Source of the DNA: an uncultured Latescibacterota bacterium
GTDB lineage: Bacteria > Latescibacterota > UBA2968
Length of the DNA stretch: 64,000 nucleotides
Assembly: GCA_958295785.1 (NCBI GenBank)
Contig: OY282377.1
Span: 1,130,394 to 1,194,393 of the forward strand
Reading direction: 5' to 3'
Under the pieces are notes generated by a model that had not been told where the DNA came from, did no database searches, and saw only the letters and a program-made list of their open reading frames with translations. Every line of letters starts with the position of its first letter. The first letter of the stretch is position 1. Shown piece after piece: positions 7,984-16,427 of the stretch. A program made the position numbers and the translations under genes.

Positions 7984-9234
7984 GTGGACAGACAACGCAG
8001 GGTGGTCATCACCGGCATGGGCACGCTCGCGCCCAATGGCAACACCACAAAGACCTATTGGGACGCCTTGTGCAACGGGCAAACCGGCGTTGGCCCCATC
8101 ACAAAATTTGACGCTTCTGATTTCCGCGTGCGCTTTGCCGCCGAAGTCAAAGACTTCGATCCCTCGCGCTACGGCGTGGACCGCCGAAGTGCGCGGCGCA
8201 TGGATCTCTTCACGCAATACGCCATTGCCGCGGCTGTGCAAGCCGTTGAAAACGCCGGTCTCGACCTCGGCGCCGAACGGGCCGACCGCGTCGGGGTCGT
8301 TTTTGGCTCCGGCATTGGGGGTATCCGAACCTTTGAAGATCAGCACGACGCGTATCGCAATGGGGGGCCGCGCCGCATCAGCCCGCTTTTTGTGCCGATG
8401 ATGATCCCGGACATGTCCGCGGGGCAGGTGTCCATTCACTTGGGGGCCAAGGGCCCCAACTACACCATCGTCACCGCCTGCGCGTCGGCCGCCCATGCCA
8501 TTGGCAATGCGGCCCGGGAAATTTGGGACGACGAGGCCGATGTCATGATCACCGGCGGGGCCGAAGCCGCCATTACCCCGATGGCCGTGGGGGGGTTTGC
8601 CTCGGCGCGAACGCTTTCAACGCGCAACGACGCCCCAGAACGCGCCAGCAGGCCCTTTGATGCGGACCGCGATGGGTTTGTCATTGGCGAAGGCGCGGGC
8701 GGTTTGGTCTTGGAAGAACTCGGGCGTGCAAAACAGCGCGGGGCTACAATCTACGCCGAAGTGGTGGGCGCGGGGTATACCGGCGACGCGCATCACATCA
8801 CGGATATGGCGCCCGGCGGCGAGGGCGGCGCGCGCGCCCTCAGACGCGCTATGCGCCAAGCGCGGGTCAATCCGGAGAATGTGTCTTATATCAACGCGCA
8901 CGGCACCTCCACGCCCGTGGGCGATCCGGGAGAAACCGCGGCCATCAAAGCCGTTTTTGGGGACCACGCGAAAAAAATCGCCGTCAGTTCCACAAAGTCC
9001 ATGACCGGACACTTATTGGGCGCGTCCGGCGCGATAGAAACCATTGCGGCCACTTTGGCGATTTACCACAGCGTGGCACCGCCCACCATCAATTACGAAA
9101 CACCCGACCCAGAATGCGACCTCGATTACGTGCCCAACCATGCGCGGGAAATGCCCGTCGACATTGCCATCAACAATTCCTTTGGCTTTGGCGGTCACAA
9201 CGCCGTCCTCATCCTACGCAAGTTTGACAACTGA
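7984..9234 (+). CDS. fabF: 3-oxoacyl-[ACP] synthase II
   Basis: FabF elongates acyl-ACP by condensing it with malonyl-ACP. The 416-residue protein starts at GTG after CAGGAGG. The catalytic triad is visible: Cys in TACASAAHAIG, His in NAHGTSTPVGD and His in KSMTGHLLGASG. The C-terminal NSFGFGGHNA is characteristic. The gene lies between acpP and rnc, the standard order. Confidence 0.96.
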   Translation: MDRQRRVVITGMGTLAPNGNTTKTYWDALCNGQTGVGPITKFDASDFRVRFAAEVKDFDPSRYGVDRRSARRMDLFTQYAIAAAVQAVENAGLDLGAERADRVGVVFGSGIGGIRTFEDQHDAYRNGGPRRISPLFVPMMIPDMSAGQVSIHLGAKGPNYTIVTACASAAHAIGNAAREIWDDEADVMITGGAEAAITPMAVGGFASARTLSTRNDAPERASRPFDADRDGFVIGEGAGGLVLEELGRAKQRGATIYAEVVGAGYTGDAHHITDMAPGGEGGARALRRAMRQARVNPENVSYINAHGTSTPVGDPGETAAIKAVFGDHAKKIAVSSTKSMTGHLLGASGAIETIAATLAIYHSVAPPTINYETPDPECDLDYVPNHAREMPVDIAINNSFGFGGHNAVLILRKFDN

Positions 9235-9244
9235 CGAGGCCGCC

Positions 9245-10021
9245 GTGTTACGCGAACTGAGAGGGAGAAGTTTTATCCGACTTGGAACCGTCTTGCAAAC
9301 GATCAGACGCTGGTCCATTGGCGACAGAGCGCGTTCTCAAGAAGAACTGCAAAGCACACTCGGTTATACTTTTTCCAATACCGCTTTGCTCGAACAAGCC
9401 CTCAAACACCGGTCTTATGTGTACGTGAACCGGGAAGGCGGCAATGCTTCCAATGAACGCCTGGAGTTTTTGGGCGATGCCGTGCTCGACCTCGTTGTGA
9501 CGGAACATCTCTACAATCGATTCAAAAACAAAAGAGAAGGCGAACTCACGCAAATCAAGTCGCTGCTCGTCAGCAAGGTGATCCTCGCCGAAAAAGGGCG
9601 CAACATCCGCCTCGGCGAATACCTCTATTTGAGCAAAGAAGAAATCGCCTCGGGCGGGCGGCAACGCGCGTCGATCATCGGCGATGCGTTTGAGGCCCTC
9701 TTGGGCGCGATTTACCTCGATGGCGGCTTCGATGCTGCCCGCGCCTTTGTCGAGCGCGCGATTCTAGCCGATGTCGAAGAAATTTTAGCCGATGGCAATT
9801 ACCTCAACTTCAAGAGCCTGCTTCTCGAACACGCGCAGAGCATGGGACAAGGGCATCCGCGCTATTTGTCCATCTCTGAAGAGGGGCCAGATCATCGAAA
9901 AATGTTTTCTATTGAAGTGACCATTCAGGGCGACCGATTGGGCGAAGGCCAAGGGCACAGCAAAAAGGAAGCCCAACAGATGGCCGCAAAAGACGCGCTC
10001 AAACACTTGGGCTTACACTAA
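9245..10021 (+). CDS. rnc: Ribonuclease III
   Basis: RNase III cuts double-stranded RNA in rRNA and mRNA processing. The signature NERLEFLGDAVLDLV is present, as are the second catalytic acidic residues in GDAFEALLGAIYLDGG. A C-terminal double-stranded-RNA-binding domain ends in GQGHSKKEAQQMAAKDAL. The start is taken as GTG at 9245, eleven bases after the fabF stop, giving 258 residues; the frame is open further upstream inside fabF, and a later TTG near 9295 is possible. rnc after fabF is a common arrangement. Confidence 0.95.
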   Translation: MLRELRGRSFIRLGTVLQTIRRWSIGDRARSQEELQSTLGYTFSNTALLEQALKHRSYVYVNREGGNASNERLEFLGDAVLDLVVTEHLYNRFKNKREGELTQIKSLLVSKVILAEKGRNIRLGEYLYLSKEEIASGGRQRASIIGDAFEALLGAIYLDGGFDAARAFVERAILADVEEILADGNYLNFKSLLLEHAQSMGQGHPRYLSISEEGPDHRKMFSIEVTIQGDRLGEGQGHSKKEAQQMAAKDALKHLGLH

Positions 10022-10022
10022 C

Positions 10023-10862
10023 GTGACACATCGCAACCCCCCGATATGGCGTTTCCTAAATACCGCGTATGGAAACGCCTTTTTTAATATGGCCGCAGAT
10101 GAGGCCCTCGTGCGCGCCGTTGCCAAGGGCGCGCGGCCCGCATTTCGCGTTTACGGGTGGCAACCGCCCGCGGTCTCGTTTGGGTATGCACAGCGCGTCA
10201 GGCGCGAGGTGGATGCCCAAAAAGTTCGCGCGTGCGGCATCGACATCGTCCGCCGGGCAACGGGTGGGCGCGCGGTGTTGCACTGGAACGAATTGACGTA
10301 CAGCGTTGTTTGCGCGGCCGACGACCCCGCAATGGGGGGCAACATTAGCGAAGCCTATCGCAAAATCAGCGCGGGTCTGCTCGCGGGTGTTCGCGCGCTT
10401 GGCGTTGACGCGACCTTTGAATCCCGCCGCCACACACAGCCCTCGCCGCGCGGCAAAACCCTCACCGCGCCCTGTTTTACCAGCACGGCGCAATACGAAG
10501 TCGCGTTCGAGGGCCGCAAACTCATCGGTAGCGCGCAGCAACGCATCGGCGCCACGCTCTTGCAACACGGCTCCCTCTTGCTCGGCGCAGAGCACAAGCG
10601 CATTGCGGACCTCCTGCCCGACGACAAACCCGGCCTGCAAAAACGCTTCCGGCGCGAACTCGACCGCCACACCATTTCGCTTTCAGAAGCCCTTGCAGAC
10701 ACCGTTGATTTTGACGCTGCGGCCGCCGCCATCCAGCAGGGCATCCAAGATACGTTTAACATTCACCTGATTGAAGCGACACTCAGCCAACCCGAACGCG
10801 CCGAAACCCAACGCCTCATCGCCGAGAAATACGCGACAGAGGAATGGAATTACAAGTATTAG
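10023..10862 (+). CDS. lplA: Lipoate-protein ligase A family protein
   Basis: Members attach lipoate or octanoate to carrier domains of oxo-acid dehydrogenases and the glycine cleavage system. The BPL/LplA/LipB fold is shown by NMAADEAL near residue 22, RRATGGRAVLHWNELTYSV at about residues 79-97, and the lysine-bearing GRKLIGSAQQR followed by LQHGSLLL. The 279-residue length fits the short LplA or LipM-type group. The GTG start begins one base after the rnc stop. Its last 54 bases plus stop are duplicated at 12239, past the methyltransferase cassette. Confidence 0.88.
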   Translation: MTHRNPPIWRFLNTAYGNAFFNMAADEALVRAVAKGARPAFRVYGWQPPAVSFGYAQRVRREVDAQKVRACGIDIVRRATGGRAVLHWNELTYSVVCAADDPAMGGNISEAYRKISAGLLAGVRALGVDATFESRRHTQPSPRGKTLTAPCFTSTAQYEVAFEGRKLIGSAQQRIGATLLQHGSLLLGAEHKRIADLLPDDKPGLQKRFRRELDRHTISLSEALADTVDFDAAAAAIQQGIQDTFNIHLIEATLSQPERAETQRLIAEKYATEEWNYKY

Positions 10863-10865
10863 TCC
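10809..10865 (+). repeat. 57-bp direct repeat, left copy (3' end of lplA)
   Basis: The segment covers the last codons and stop of lplA. It recurs at 12239-12286 continuing at 13384-13392 once the IS and one target duplication are removed; 54 of 57 positions match and all three differences are transitions. The two copies bracket a 1.37-kb segment holding a DNA methyltransferase and a ribbon-helix-helix gene. A repeat made of a gene 3' end on both sides is the signature of attachment-site integration, but no integrase is present. Confidence 0.85.
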
Positions 10866-10887
10866 CTTTGTTTAGAGGAAATTTGTC

Positions 10888-10945
10888 GTGAACCCAAATG
10901 CCGAAATAACAGCGTGCAGTCCGCTACCCATTGAGGACGAAAATT
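10888..10945 (+). pseudogene. Possible 5' remnant of a gene cut by the methyltransferase cassette
   Basis: A GTG start at 10888, preceded by AGAGGAAA, opens a frame reading MNPNAEITACSPLPIEDEN. The frame continues to 11166 only as the antisense of the methyltransferase gene. I infer, weakly, that this is the start of a gene formerly downstream of lplA, truncated where the methyltransferase cassette begins. It could equally be chance coding potential. Confidence 0.3.
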
Positions 10946-11941
10946 TTAATCCCAATGCACAGTTGCCCTACGGATGTTCGCCGCAACACATCCAACTCGC
11001 GATAGCTGAAGTTGTGCATCGAAACCAATACCACACGGGGATTCCAAAACTGCCAACTTGGGAATCACAACGCGGCTCATTTCAAAATAATCCCGGTGTC
11101 TCTCGATCCCAATGGATGAGACACCTACGGCCTCTGCGGCTGCAATGGTGGATCCCGATCCCATAAATGGATCGACAACGACACCTTCGCCGAGCGGAAG
11201 CGCGGCATATACGATCTGGCGGAGAAACGATTGCGGCTTGAGACTGGGATGATCGGCAATATCGCGTTCCCTTCGAGGTGTTCGTTCACTCATCACCACA
11301 TCGCCAAACGGCGCGCCATCTGGCCGCCTTCTCAGCCCGCCCGTTTGAAATTCCCTCAAACAGGTGCTCACCGTCATCTTTGGGGGCATCGGCTTTCGCA
11401 GGATGCCCCATGGTTCGTGACACCCTCTCAGCATAGACGATACCTCGGTAAATTCCCTTTCGGCATTCTTAGGGCGATCTCCGCCGCGCAATGTTCGCAC
11501 AAGCCGAATCAATTGGCCTCGAAACTCCAAGCCGCCCTCAACCAGTGCCGACAAAACCAACTGCGAGAGAAACGCATTGGTTGCAATAAATACATGGCCC
11601 CCTGGCCTCAGCACATTGACCACCAGCCGGGCCCACTCGCCAAAAAATCGCCTTAAAATCTCGCGTTCTCTCTGACTTAACGCCGTAAATCGCGGCAAAG
11701 GAGCGCGTTTATGACCGTCAAATGAGGGCGGAAGGCGCCAGATACCTCCATTGTTATTCTTTCTTTTTTGAAGTTGCTCCAAATCGTATTCTTTAACACC
11801 ATAAGGAGGGTCGGTTACGACTGCGTGGATGCTATTTTGCGGTATCCGCCTGAACCAGTCAAAACAATCTGCCCGCAAGATCAAAGATCGCCCTACGCGC
11901 TCTGATCTGTAATCCAGTTCTAATTTTTCAATGGCTTTCAT
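10946..11941 (-). CDS. DNA adenine/cytosine-N4 methyltransferase, orphan
   Basis: The protein transfers a methyl group from AdoMet to an exocyclic amino group in DNA. The catalytic motif TDPPYGV is at about residues 43-49, and the AdoMet-binding motif VVDPFMGSGSTIAAA is near residue 257. The order, catalytic motif before AdoMet motif, is that of beta-class enzymes. The variable middle (about 60-220) is the likely target-recognition region. At 331 residues it is complete. There is no restriction gene nearby, so it may be regulatory or a remnant. It follows a ribbon-helix-helix gene by 49 bases on the same strand. Confidence 0.85.
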   Translation of the reverse strand: MKAIEKLELDYRSERVGRSLILRADCFDWFRRIPQNSIHAVVTDPPYGVKEYDLEQLQKRKNNNGGIWRLPPSFDGHKRAPLPRFTALSQREREILRRFFGEWARLVVNVLRPGGHVFIATNAFLSQLVLSALVEGGLEFRGQLIRLVRTLRGGDRPKNAEREFTEVSSMLRGCHEPWGILRKPMPPKMTVSTCLREFQTGGLRRRPDGAPFGDVVMSERTPRRERDIADHPSLKPQSFLRQIVYAALPLGEGVVVDPFMGSGSTIAAAEAVGVSSIGIERHRDYFEMSRVVIPKLAVLESPCGIGFDAQLQLSRVGCVAANIRRATVHWD

Positions 11942-11990
11942 CCCGAGAACACCCCTTGCGGTAAAAACACCAATCCGCTTATTCTGAAAA

Positions 11991-12155
11991 TCATTTCCGG
12001 CTTTCCTTCCGAGCGAGATATTCTGTAATTGCTTCTCGGATCAGTTCGGCCTTGGGCTTGCCCTCGGCATCTGACACCTTCTCGAGCGTTTCGAGTTGGG
12101 ATATCGTCAAATAACAATTAAACGGGATTTTCCTTTCGAAAATTTTGCGCGACAT
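11991..12155 (-). CDS. Ribbon-helix-helix (CopG/Arc-like) DNA-binding protein
   Basis: The 54-residue protein MSRKIFERKIPFNCYLTISQ continues into LETLEKVSDAEGKPKAELIREAITEYL, the beta-strand plus two-helix pattern of ribbon-helix-helix repressors. The ATG at 12155 has a good AGGAGA site; the longer frame upstream contains the promoter. It is transcribed just ahead of the methyltransferase, and a palindrome lies inside its promoter, so it probably represses its own operon and thereby controls methylase dosage. Confidence 0.8.
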   Translation of the reverse strand: MSRKIFERKIPFNCYLTISQLETLEKVSDAEGKPKAELIREAITEYLARKESRK

Positions 12156-12200
12156 ATTGTTATCTCCTGATTGAGAACAAAGATCCGATTGACACACAAA

Positions 12201-12229
12201 AATATAAGATACATGTTGCAATATGTCAA
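12201..12229 (-). promoter_or_regulatory. Promoter with internal operator for the RHH-methyltransferase pair
   Basis: On the minus strand TTGACA (12229-12224) and TATATT (12206-12201) are separated by exactly 17 bases, a near-consensus sigma-70 promoter. Between them, 12211-12226 reads ACATGTTGCAATATGT, an imperfect palindrome with one mismatched pair. This is well placed for a dimeric repressor such as the adjacent ribbon-helix-helix protein. Confidence 0.7.
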
Positions 12230-12238
12230 TTTGTTGGA

Positions 12239-12288
12239 CAACGCCTCATCGCTGAGAAATACGCGACAGGGGAATGGAATTACAAATA
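12239..12288 (+). repeat. Direct repeat, right copy of lplA 3' end (interrupted by IS)
   Basis: This matches 10809-10858. The repeat continues as TATTAGTCC at 13384-13392 after the IS insertion, so the IS landed within the copy. The interruption post-dates the duplication. Confidence 0.85.
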
Positions 12289-13378
12289 GGACTTACGCAA
12301 TTTCCATTGGAATATCAGGCACTTTGAGTTGTTGTCTCAAGAAGTCAGCCACCCCCCGGTATTTGACTTGATAAATGGTTTGTCCTGTTTGATAGGCCAC
12401 CTGCGCGAGTCTTATCCAAACGAACATCGCACACCCAATATGATTTCGTACCATGCGTGCCAACCGGCATTGACACTTTTCAAGCCCGGTCACCTGTTTG
12501 ACTTCGCGGTGAAATTGCTCAATTTTCCATCTTTGGTGACACACCTGTTGTACCCCTGAAGAATCGTTTTGAGCATGGTCGTTGGTCACGACATACGCCG
12601 TGCGTCTATCAGAAGACGCCACCCGGAATAATTTCACTTTGTGGTCTTTGGGAAACCCTCTGATTTTAATGGGCTTGCCTTGTTTGCGATCCGCTTGAGT
12701 CCAAGTTAAGCTATCTACGCGCTGGTAGGGGGTTGTGCCTGCCTACTCGTCCACGCGCCGGTTCGTCTTGAGGGGACAATAATAGGTTTTTTGCATCTGC
12801 TCTCTGTGTCGCATGACCGTTTTGGTCGCATACCAACTGTCCATCAAGACCCCGGTAAAAGGGAGGCCCTTCTGATAGACCCACGCAGAGAGCATGTCCT
12901 TGAGAGGATCCCATTTGGTTTTGCCATCGCCTTGCGGGTCATAAATCCGATAATCAATCAGCCAGAACCGATCCTGTTGCGGATTGACATAGACACATGT
13001 GACCACCCCAATGCCATTGATGACGCCTTGGGCGTTGCCGCTATATTGACGGCGCACTAACGCGATCTTGCGTGCGTGTCGCTTGTCTAAAACCGTGTCA
13101 TCAAAGATCACATAGCCTTTAGGCGTCAGCGCGATGTGGTCTTTGACGTGTTCCCACACCAAGCGGGGTGGGATACGCTCACCGGCGAGATAGCGGTTGA
13201 TCATATCATGACTGAACCCTTCGCTATGGTCGGCGAAATGGGTCAAGGTATCGTTGAGGGGACTGCTAAGCAGATACTGACAGTAATCCAAACGCGTCGG
13301 TTGGCGCATTGACACCTCCTCAAAGTGATAAATTTTACGGAATTGCACCCTTTTTTAACTCAGCATGCGTAAGTCCTA
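12287..13378 (-). mobile_element. IS copy 1, DDE transposase type (1092 bp)
   Basis: The element starts TAGGACTTACGC and ends with its inverse GCGTAAGTCCTA. It is flanked by a 5-bp target duplication ACAAA at 12282-12286 and 13379-13383. A second copy with exactly the same length and ends lies at 29427-30518 in the opposite orientation. The transposase resembles the IS4/IS701-like DDE group; the exact family is not certain. Confidence 0.92.
12293..13309 (-). pseudogene. Transposase of IS copy 1, amber-inactivated
   Basis: The frame starts at ATG 13309 after a perfect GAGGAGGTG site and would encode 338 residues. Motifs include VIFDDTVLDKRHARK (first Asp), GVLMDSWYATK (second Asp) and IEQFHREVKQVTGLEKC (Glu and the K region). 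One in-frame TAG at about 12743-12745 splits it, where copy 2 has a serine codon TCG. No indels are seen, so the loss is recent or the stop is leaky. Confidence 0.9.
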
Positions 13379-13413
13379 ACAAATATTAGTCCGCGGTTAT
13401 TGGAGGCATCGCA

Positions 13414-13881
13414 ATGCCAAATTTTACTGAAAGAGAACTGTTGCAGATCATTGAGTCCGGCGAATCTGACCGCGTGGAGTTCAAAGAGTCTTTGTCCGGC
13501 GACGCCGCCACGCGCATCAGGGAAGCCATTTGCGCCTTTGCCAACGATTTGCCCGACCACCGAGTGCCCGGCCTGGTTTTTGTGGGCGTGAAGAACGACG
13601 GAACAATGGGCAATTTGTCGGTTAAAGATCGGTTGCTCCAGCAGTTGGCCGACATGAAAACCGATGGCAATATCTTGCCACCCCCTTCGTTGACCGTGGA
13701 AAAGCGGGTGCTGAGGGGCAGAGACGTTGCGGTCATTTCCGTGCAGCCATCCGACTCGCCGCCAGTTCGCTTCAAAGGTGCTATCCACGTTCGCACAGGT
13801 CCGTGCCCTCCCAACCACAAGCGAGGAGCGAATCGTAAGGGCGAATTTCCATATCTGTCCACTTATGTCAAAGGAGTATAA
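13414..13881 (+). pseudogene. AlbA_2 (Schlafen-type) protein, N-terminal part, frameshifted
   Basis: Residues 1 to about 130 match the AlbA_2 domain of COG2865-type proteins (often labelled ATP-dependent DNA helicase-like transcriptional regulators): ESDRVEFKESL near the start, AICAFANDLP, and VISVQPSDSPPVRFKGAIHVRTGP. After the last motif the expected (T/S)xEEERxL helix is found only in the next frame (TSEERIV near 13815), so a frameshift has occurred around 13800-13810. The centre of the gene is missing and its C-terminal part lies at 14780-14995. Confidence 0.8.
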
Positions 13882-13885
13882 CGCA

Positions 13886-14704
13886 ATGAACTTGGAACAA
13901 CTGATTCCGCTGTCGAAGGTCTATTCCTCAGAAGAGGAGTTCTCAGACGATTTTGCGGACAATCTTGACGCGCTCAACGTGGGCATGTTTGAAGACGTGG
14001 AAAGGGAAGCTAACGTTGGATCGCGCAGAGCAGACATCGTTGCTGTTGGCGAAAATGGCACCCTCGTCGTCGAAAACCAGTTCGGCAACGCGGATTGGGA
14101 TCACTGGGGAAGACTTGAAGCTTACGCACGATTGAAGGAGGCCACGGTGGCTGTCCTAGTGGCTGAGAATTTTGAGGAACTCATGATTACCACATGTAAC
14201 CTACGGAATGAAGATAGCGAGATTGACTGGTATCTCATTCAGGCACAAGTTAATTCACACGAGGAGTTGTCCTTCCATCACCTTGCTCGGCCGGCGAGAG
14301 ATATCCAAGTTGAGAGGAGGTCTGACATTGAACACAGCGAATTTTGGACACCGATTCGCCGAGATGGACTATTTAAGGGAAAGCCTGTCCCTGTCATTCA
14401 CGAACGTTTCATTCAGAAACGCGTTCGTAGCGTAGTTCTGAGCCTCACACTTAACAATCGCAAGTGTCATATTCAAATGTCATTTCAGGGAGCTAACAGA
14501 GTTGAACGCCGGAACGCAATCCTGGAGTTGTTTTCAAAATCGGAATACGAGTACTACTGCAGTGAATCGTCGCAATTTGTATCGGTTATATTCCCTGTTC
14601 TTAATAAGGGCAAGGAAGACCGCGAGGATTGGGACGAGATGCGCGAGAAATTAGTCGCCATGGGCACCGACATCTACACCAAAATTAAGGAATCTGACGT
14701 GTAG
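13886..14704 (+). CDS. PD-(D/E)xK nuclease-like protein with DUF4268-like C-terminus
   Basis: The 272-residue protein has an N-terminal nuclease-like region with RRADIVAVGENGTLVVENQFGNAD and then WDHWGRLEAYA, a D-x(n)-ExQ core in the style of NucS/DUF4268 relatives. The second half, LFKGKPVPVIHERF to the end, looks like the DUF4268 domain. ATG 13886 follows AAGGAG and is preferred over upstream in-frame starts that lie in AlbA_2 DNA. It sits inside the broken AlbA_2 gene. Function is unknown; the relatives are common in restriction and defence neighbourhoods. Confidence 0.7.
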   Translation: MNLEQLIPLSKVYSSEEEFSDDFADNLDALNVGMFEDVEREANVGSRRADIVAVGENGTLVVENQFGNADWDHWGRLEAYARLKEATVAVLVAENFEELMITTCNLRNEDSEIDWYLIQAQVNSHEELSFHHLARPARDIQVERRSDIEHSEFWTPIRRDGLFKGKPVPVIHERFIQKRVRSVVLSLTLNNRKCHIQMSFQGANRVERRNAILELFSKSEYEYYCSESSQFVSVIFPVLNKGKEDREDWDEMREKLVAMGTDIYTKIKESDV

Positions 14705-14717
14705 TGGAGGGATAACT

Positions 14718-14840
14718 ATGCTTCCAACAATTAGAGGCGTGTATCGCGACGGTAAAATTGAACTCGCGTTGTCTCCGCCGAGAACTTCGGGCAACCCGGG
14801 GTGGTTGATTACCGCAACCCCAATTTGGCGGACGCGATGA
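14718..14840 (+). pseudogene. Antitoxin-like N-terminal fragment fused to foreign sequence
   Basis: An ATG after GGAGGG opens MLPTIRGVYRDGKIELALSP, which resembles the first residues of small beta-rich antitoxins (AF2212/DUF104-like and related VapB-type proteins). From about 14779 the frame runs out of register through AlbA_2 DNA and stops at 14840. The natural antitoxin would be about 65-80 residues, so only a stub survives. No toxin follows. Confidence 0.55.
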
Positions 14841-14995
14841 AAACGCTCGGCTATGTTCAGCGTTTTGGCGTGGGCATCTCAATCGCCAAACGGCAGTTGG
14901 CAACCGCGGGACATCCTGACCCCGAATTTGATATTTCCGATCATTTTGTGCGCGTGACGATCAAACAGCGCGAAACTGGAAGGATACCAAAATGA
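14780..14995 (+). pseudogene. AlbA_2-type protein, C-terminal remnant
   Basis: From about 14780 the frame reads ENFGQPGVVDYRNPNLADAM and continues KTLGYVQRFGVGISIAKRQL, the conserved C-terminal HATPase-like region of COG2865 proteins. It ends in an ATGA overlap with the ParA-type gene. No start remains except an internal ATG at 14837. With 13414-13881 it is the second half of one ancestral gene whose middle, perhaps 200 residues, has gone. Confidence 0.75.
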
Positions 14996-16008
14996 CGGTT
15001 CCCGTTTTGACTTTCTTCAACAACAAAAGCGGTGTTGGCAAAACTTCGCTGGTCTATCATCTGGCGTGGATGCTGTCCGACATCGGTTATCGGGTGCTCG
15101 CATGTGACTTGGACCCACAGGCAAATCTCACCGCCGCATTTTTAGATGAAGATCGGTTGGAACAGCTTTGGGATGAGGGCGTGACTACAACGAGTAAAAC
15201 CATCATGCAATGCGTTCAACCCCTGATGAAAGTCGGCGACATCCAACCCCCGGCGCTCGCGGAAATCGCGCCCACATTGAGCCTGATTCCCGGCGATTTG
15301 GCCCTGGCTGGTTTTGAAGATACCCTATCGGCAGAGTGGCCCAACGCATTGGGATCCAGCGATCTGTACCGTCCGTTCCGCATCCTAACCGCATTTTCGA
15401 CCGCCATGCAAAATGGCGCGAAGCAGATGGACGCTTCGATTATCCTGGCCGATGTCGGCCCCAATCTCGGCGCCATCAACCGGTCGGCATTGATAGCAAC
15501 CGATTACATCATCGTTCCGTTGGGTGCAGACCTGTTTTCCCTTCAGGGCCTGCGTAACCTCGGCCCAACTCTGAATCGGTGGCGAGGGGATTGGAAGAAG
15601 CGAAAGGACAACTGGACACAACCGGAGTTTCCCTTGCCGGATGGGGAGATGAAACCCTTCGGCTATGTGGTGCAACAGCACGGCGTGCGCTTGAACCGGC
15701 CAGTTAGGGCGTATGACAAGTGGGTGAATCGGATGCCGGAAGAATACGCCCGAAACCTGCTCGAGGATACCAAAGGCCCTTACCCTCCAACGCCGGCCCA
15801 AGATGAAAAACACGCCTTTGCCACCGTTAAGCACTATCGCAGCCTGGTGCCCATGGCGCAAGAAGCACGTAAGCCCATCTTTCACCTCACCACGGCCGAC
15901 GGCGCGATTGGCAGTCACGCTGCGGCGGCTATGGGGGCGCGTGCGGATTTCGCGGTTTTGGCTCAAAAGATCGTGGACAAGATGGGCGAGGTGGCGGGAT
16001 GGCAATGA
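14992..16008 (+). CDS. ParA/AAA_31-family partition-type ATPase
   Basis: The 338-residue protein has a deviant Walker A, FFNNKSGVGKTSLVYHLA, at residues 7-24, Walker A' residues in ACDLDPQAN, and Walker B in ILADVGPNLGAINR. Such ATPases form dimers on DNA and position cargo, but stand-alone versions occur in defence and regulatory loci. The start overlaps the AlbA_2 remnant by four bases, so the two were co-translated. No ParB is present. A pairing of COG2865-type and ParA-type genes suggests a two-gene system whose first partner is now broken. Confidence 0.82.
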   Translation: MTVPVLTFFNNKSGVGKTSLVYHLAWMLSDIGYRVLACDLDPQANLTAAFLDEDRLEQLWDEGVTTTSKTIMQCVQPLMKVGDIQPPALAEIAPTLSLIPGDLALAGFEDTLSAEWPNALGSSDLYRPFRILTAFSTAMQNGAKQMDASIILADVGPNLGAINRSALIATDYIIVPLGADLFSLQGLRNLGPTLNRWRGDWKKRKDNWTQPEFPLPDGEMKPFGYVVQQHGVRLNRPVRAYDKWVNRMPEEYARNLLEDTKGPYPPTPAQDEKHAFATVKHYRSLVPMAQEARKPIFHLTTADGAIGSHAAAAMGARADFAVLAQKIVDKMGEVAGWQ

Positions 16009-16019
16009 GGACCTGTGCC

Positions 16020-16427
16020 ATGCAATCCGCGACTTGGGTTTCGCATCCCTTGCGCGAAGAGCCCGTGGCGAAATCGGTCGCGCTCGTGGTCATCATCGTG
16101 GGTGTTGCGCTGATTGTGGGCGCGAGTTTTCAAAGCCGTGCGTTCGCGCTCGTCGCGCTCGTGTTGCTCGTGGTTGCGATGGCCCGGTATTTTTTTTCAA
16201 CCCGCTATGTGCTCGACGAGACGGGCGTTGGCATTTCGCACTGGGGCGTAAATCGTCACTATGCGTGGACGAATTTTCACCGCGTTGCACGCCATCCCAA
16301 CGGCGTCTTCTTGGGCGCGTTTGCCAAACCGCATCGCCTCGACACCTTTCGCGGGCAATTCCTGCGCGCGAAAAATCCCGATGAGATTTACCATGTGGCC
16401 CAACAATACATCATTGACCCGGCTTAA
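16020..16427 (+). CDS. Small membrane protein, first gene of the MutL-family operon
   Basis: I do not recognise this 135-residue protein. Two hydrophobic segments lie at about residues 11-30 and 34-53 (VALVVIIVGVALIVGASF, then FALVALVLLVVAMARYFF). A soluble C-terminal part follows with TRYVLDETGVGIS and WTNFHRVARHPNGVFLGAF, recalling bacterial PH-like domains of the YdbS type. ATG 16020 gives the most compact reading. Its end overlaps the next gene by 35 bases. Confidence 0.65.
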   Translation: MQSATWVSHPLREEPVAKSVALVVIIVGVALIVGASFQSRAFALVALVLLVVAMARYFFSTRYVLDETGVGISHWGVNRHYAWTNFHRVARHPNGVFLGAFAKPHRLDTFRGQFLRAKNPDEIYHVAQQYIIDPA

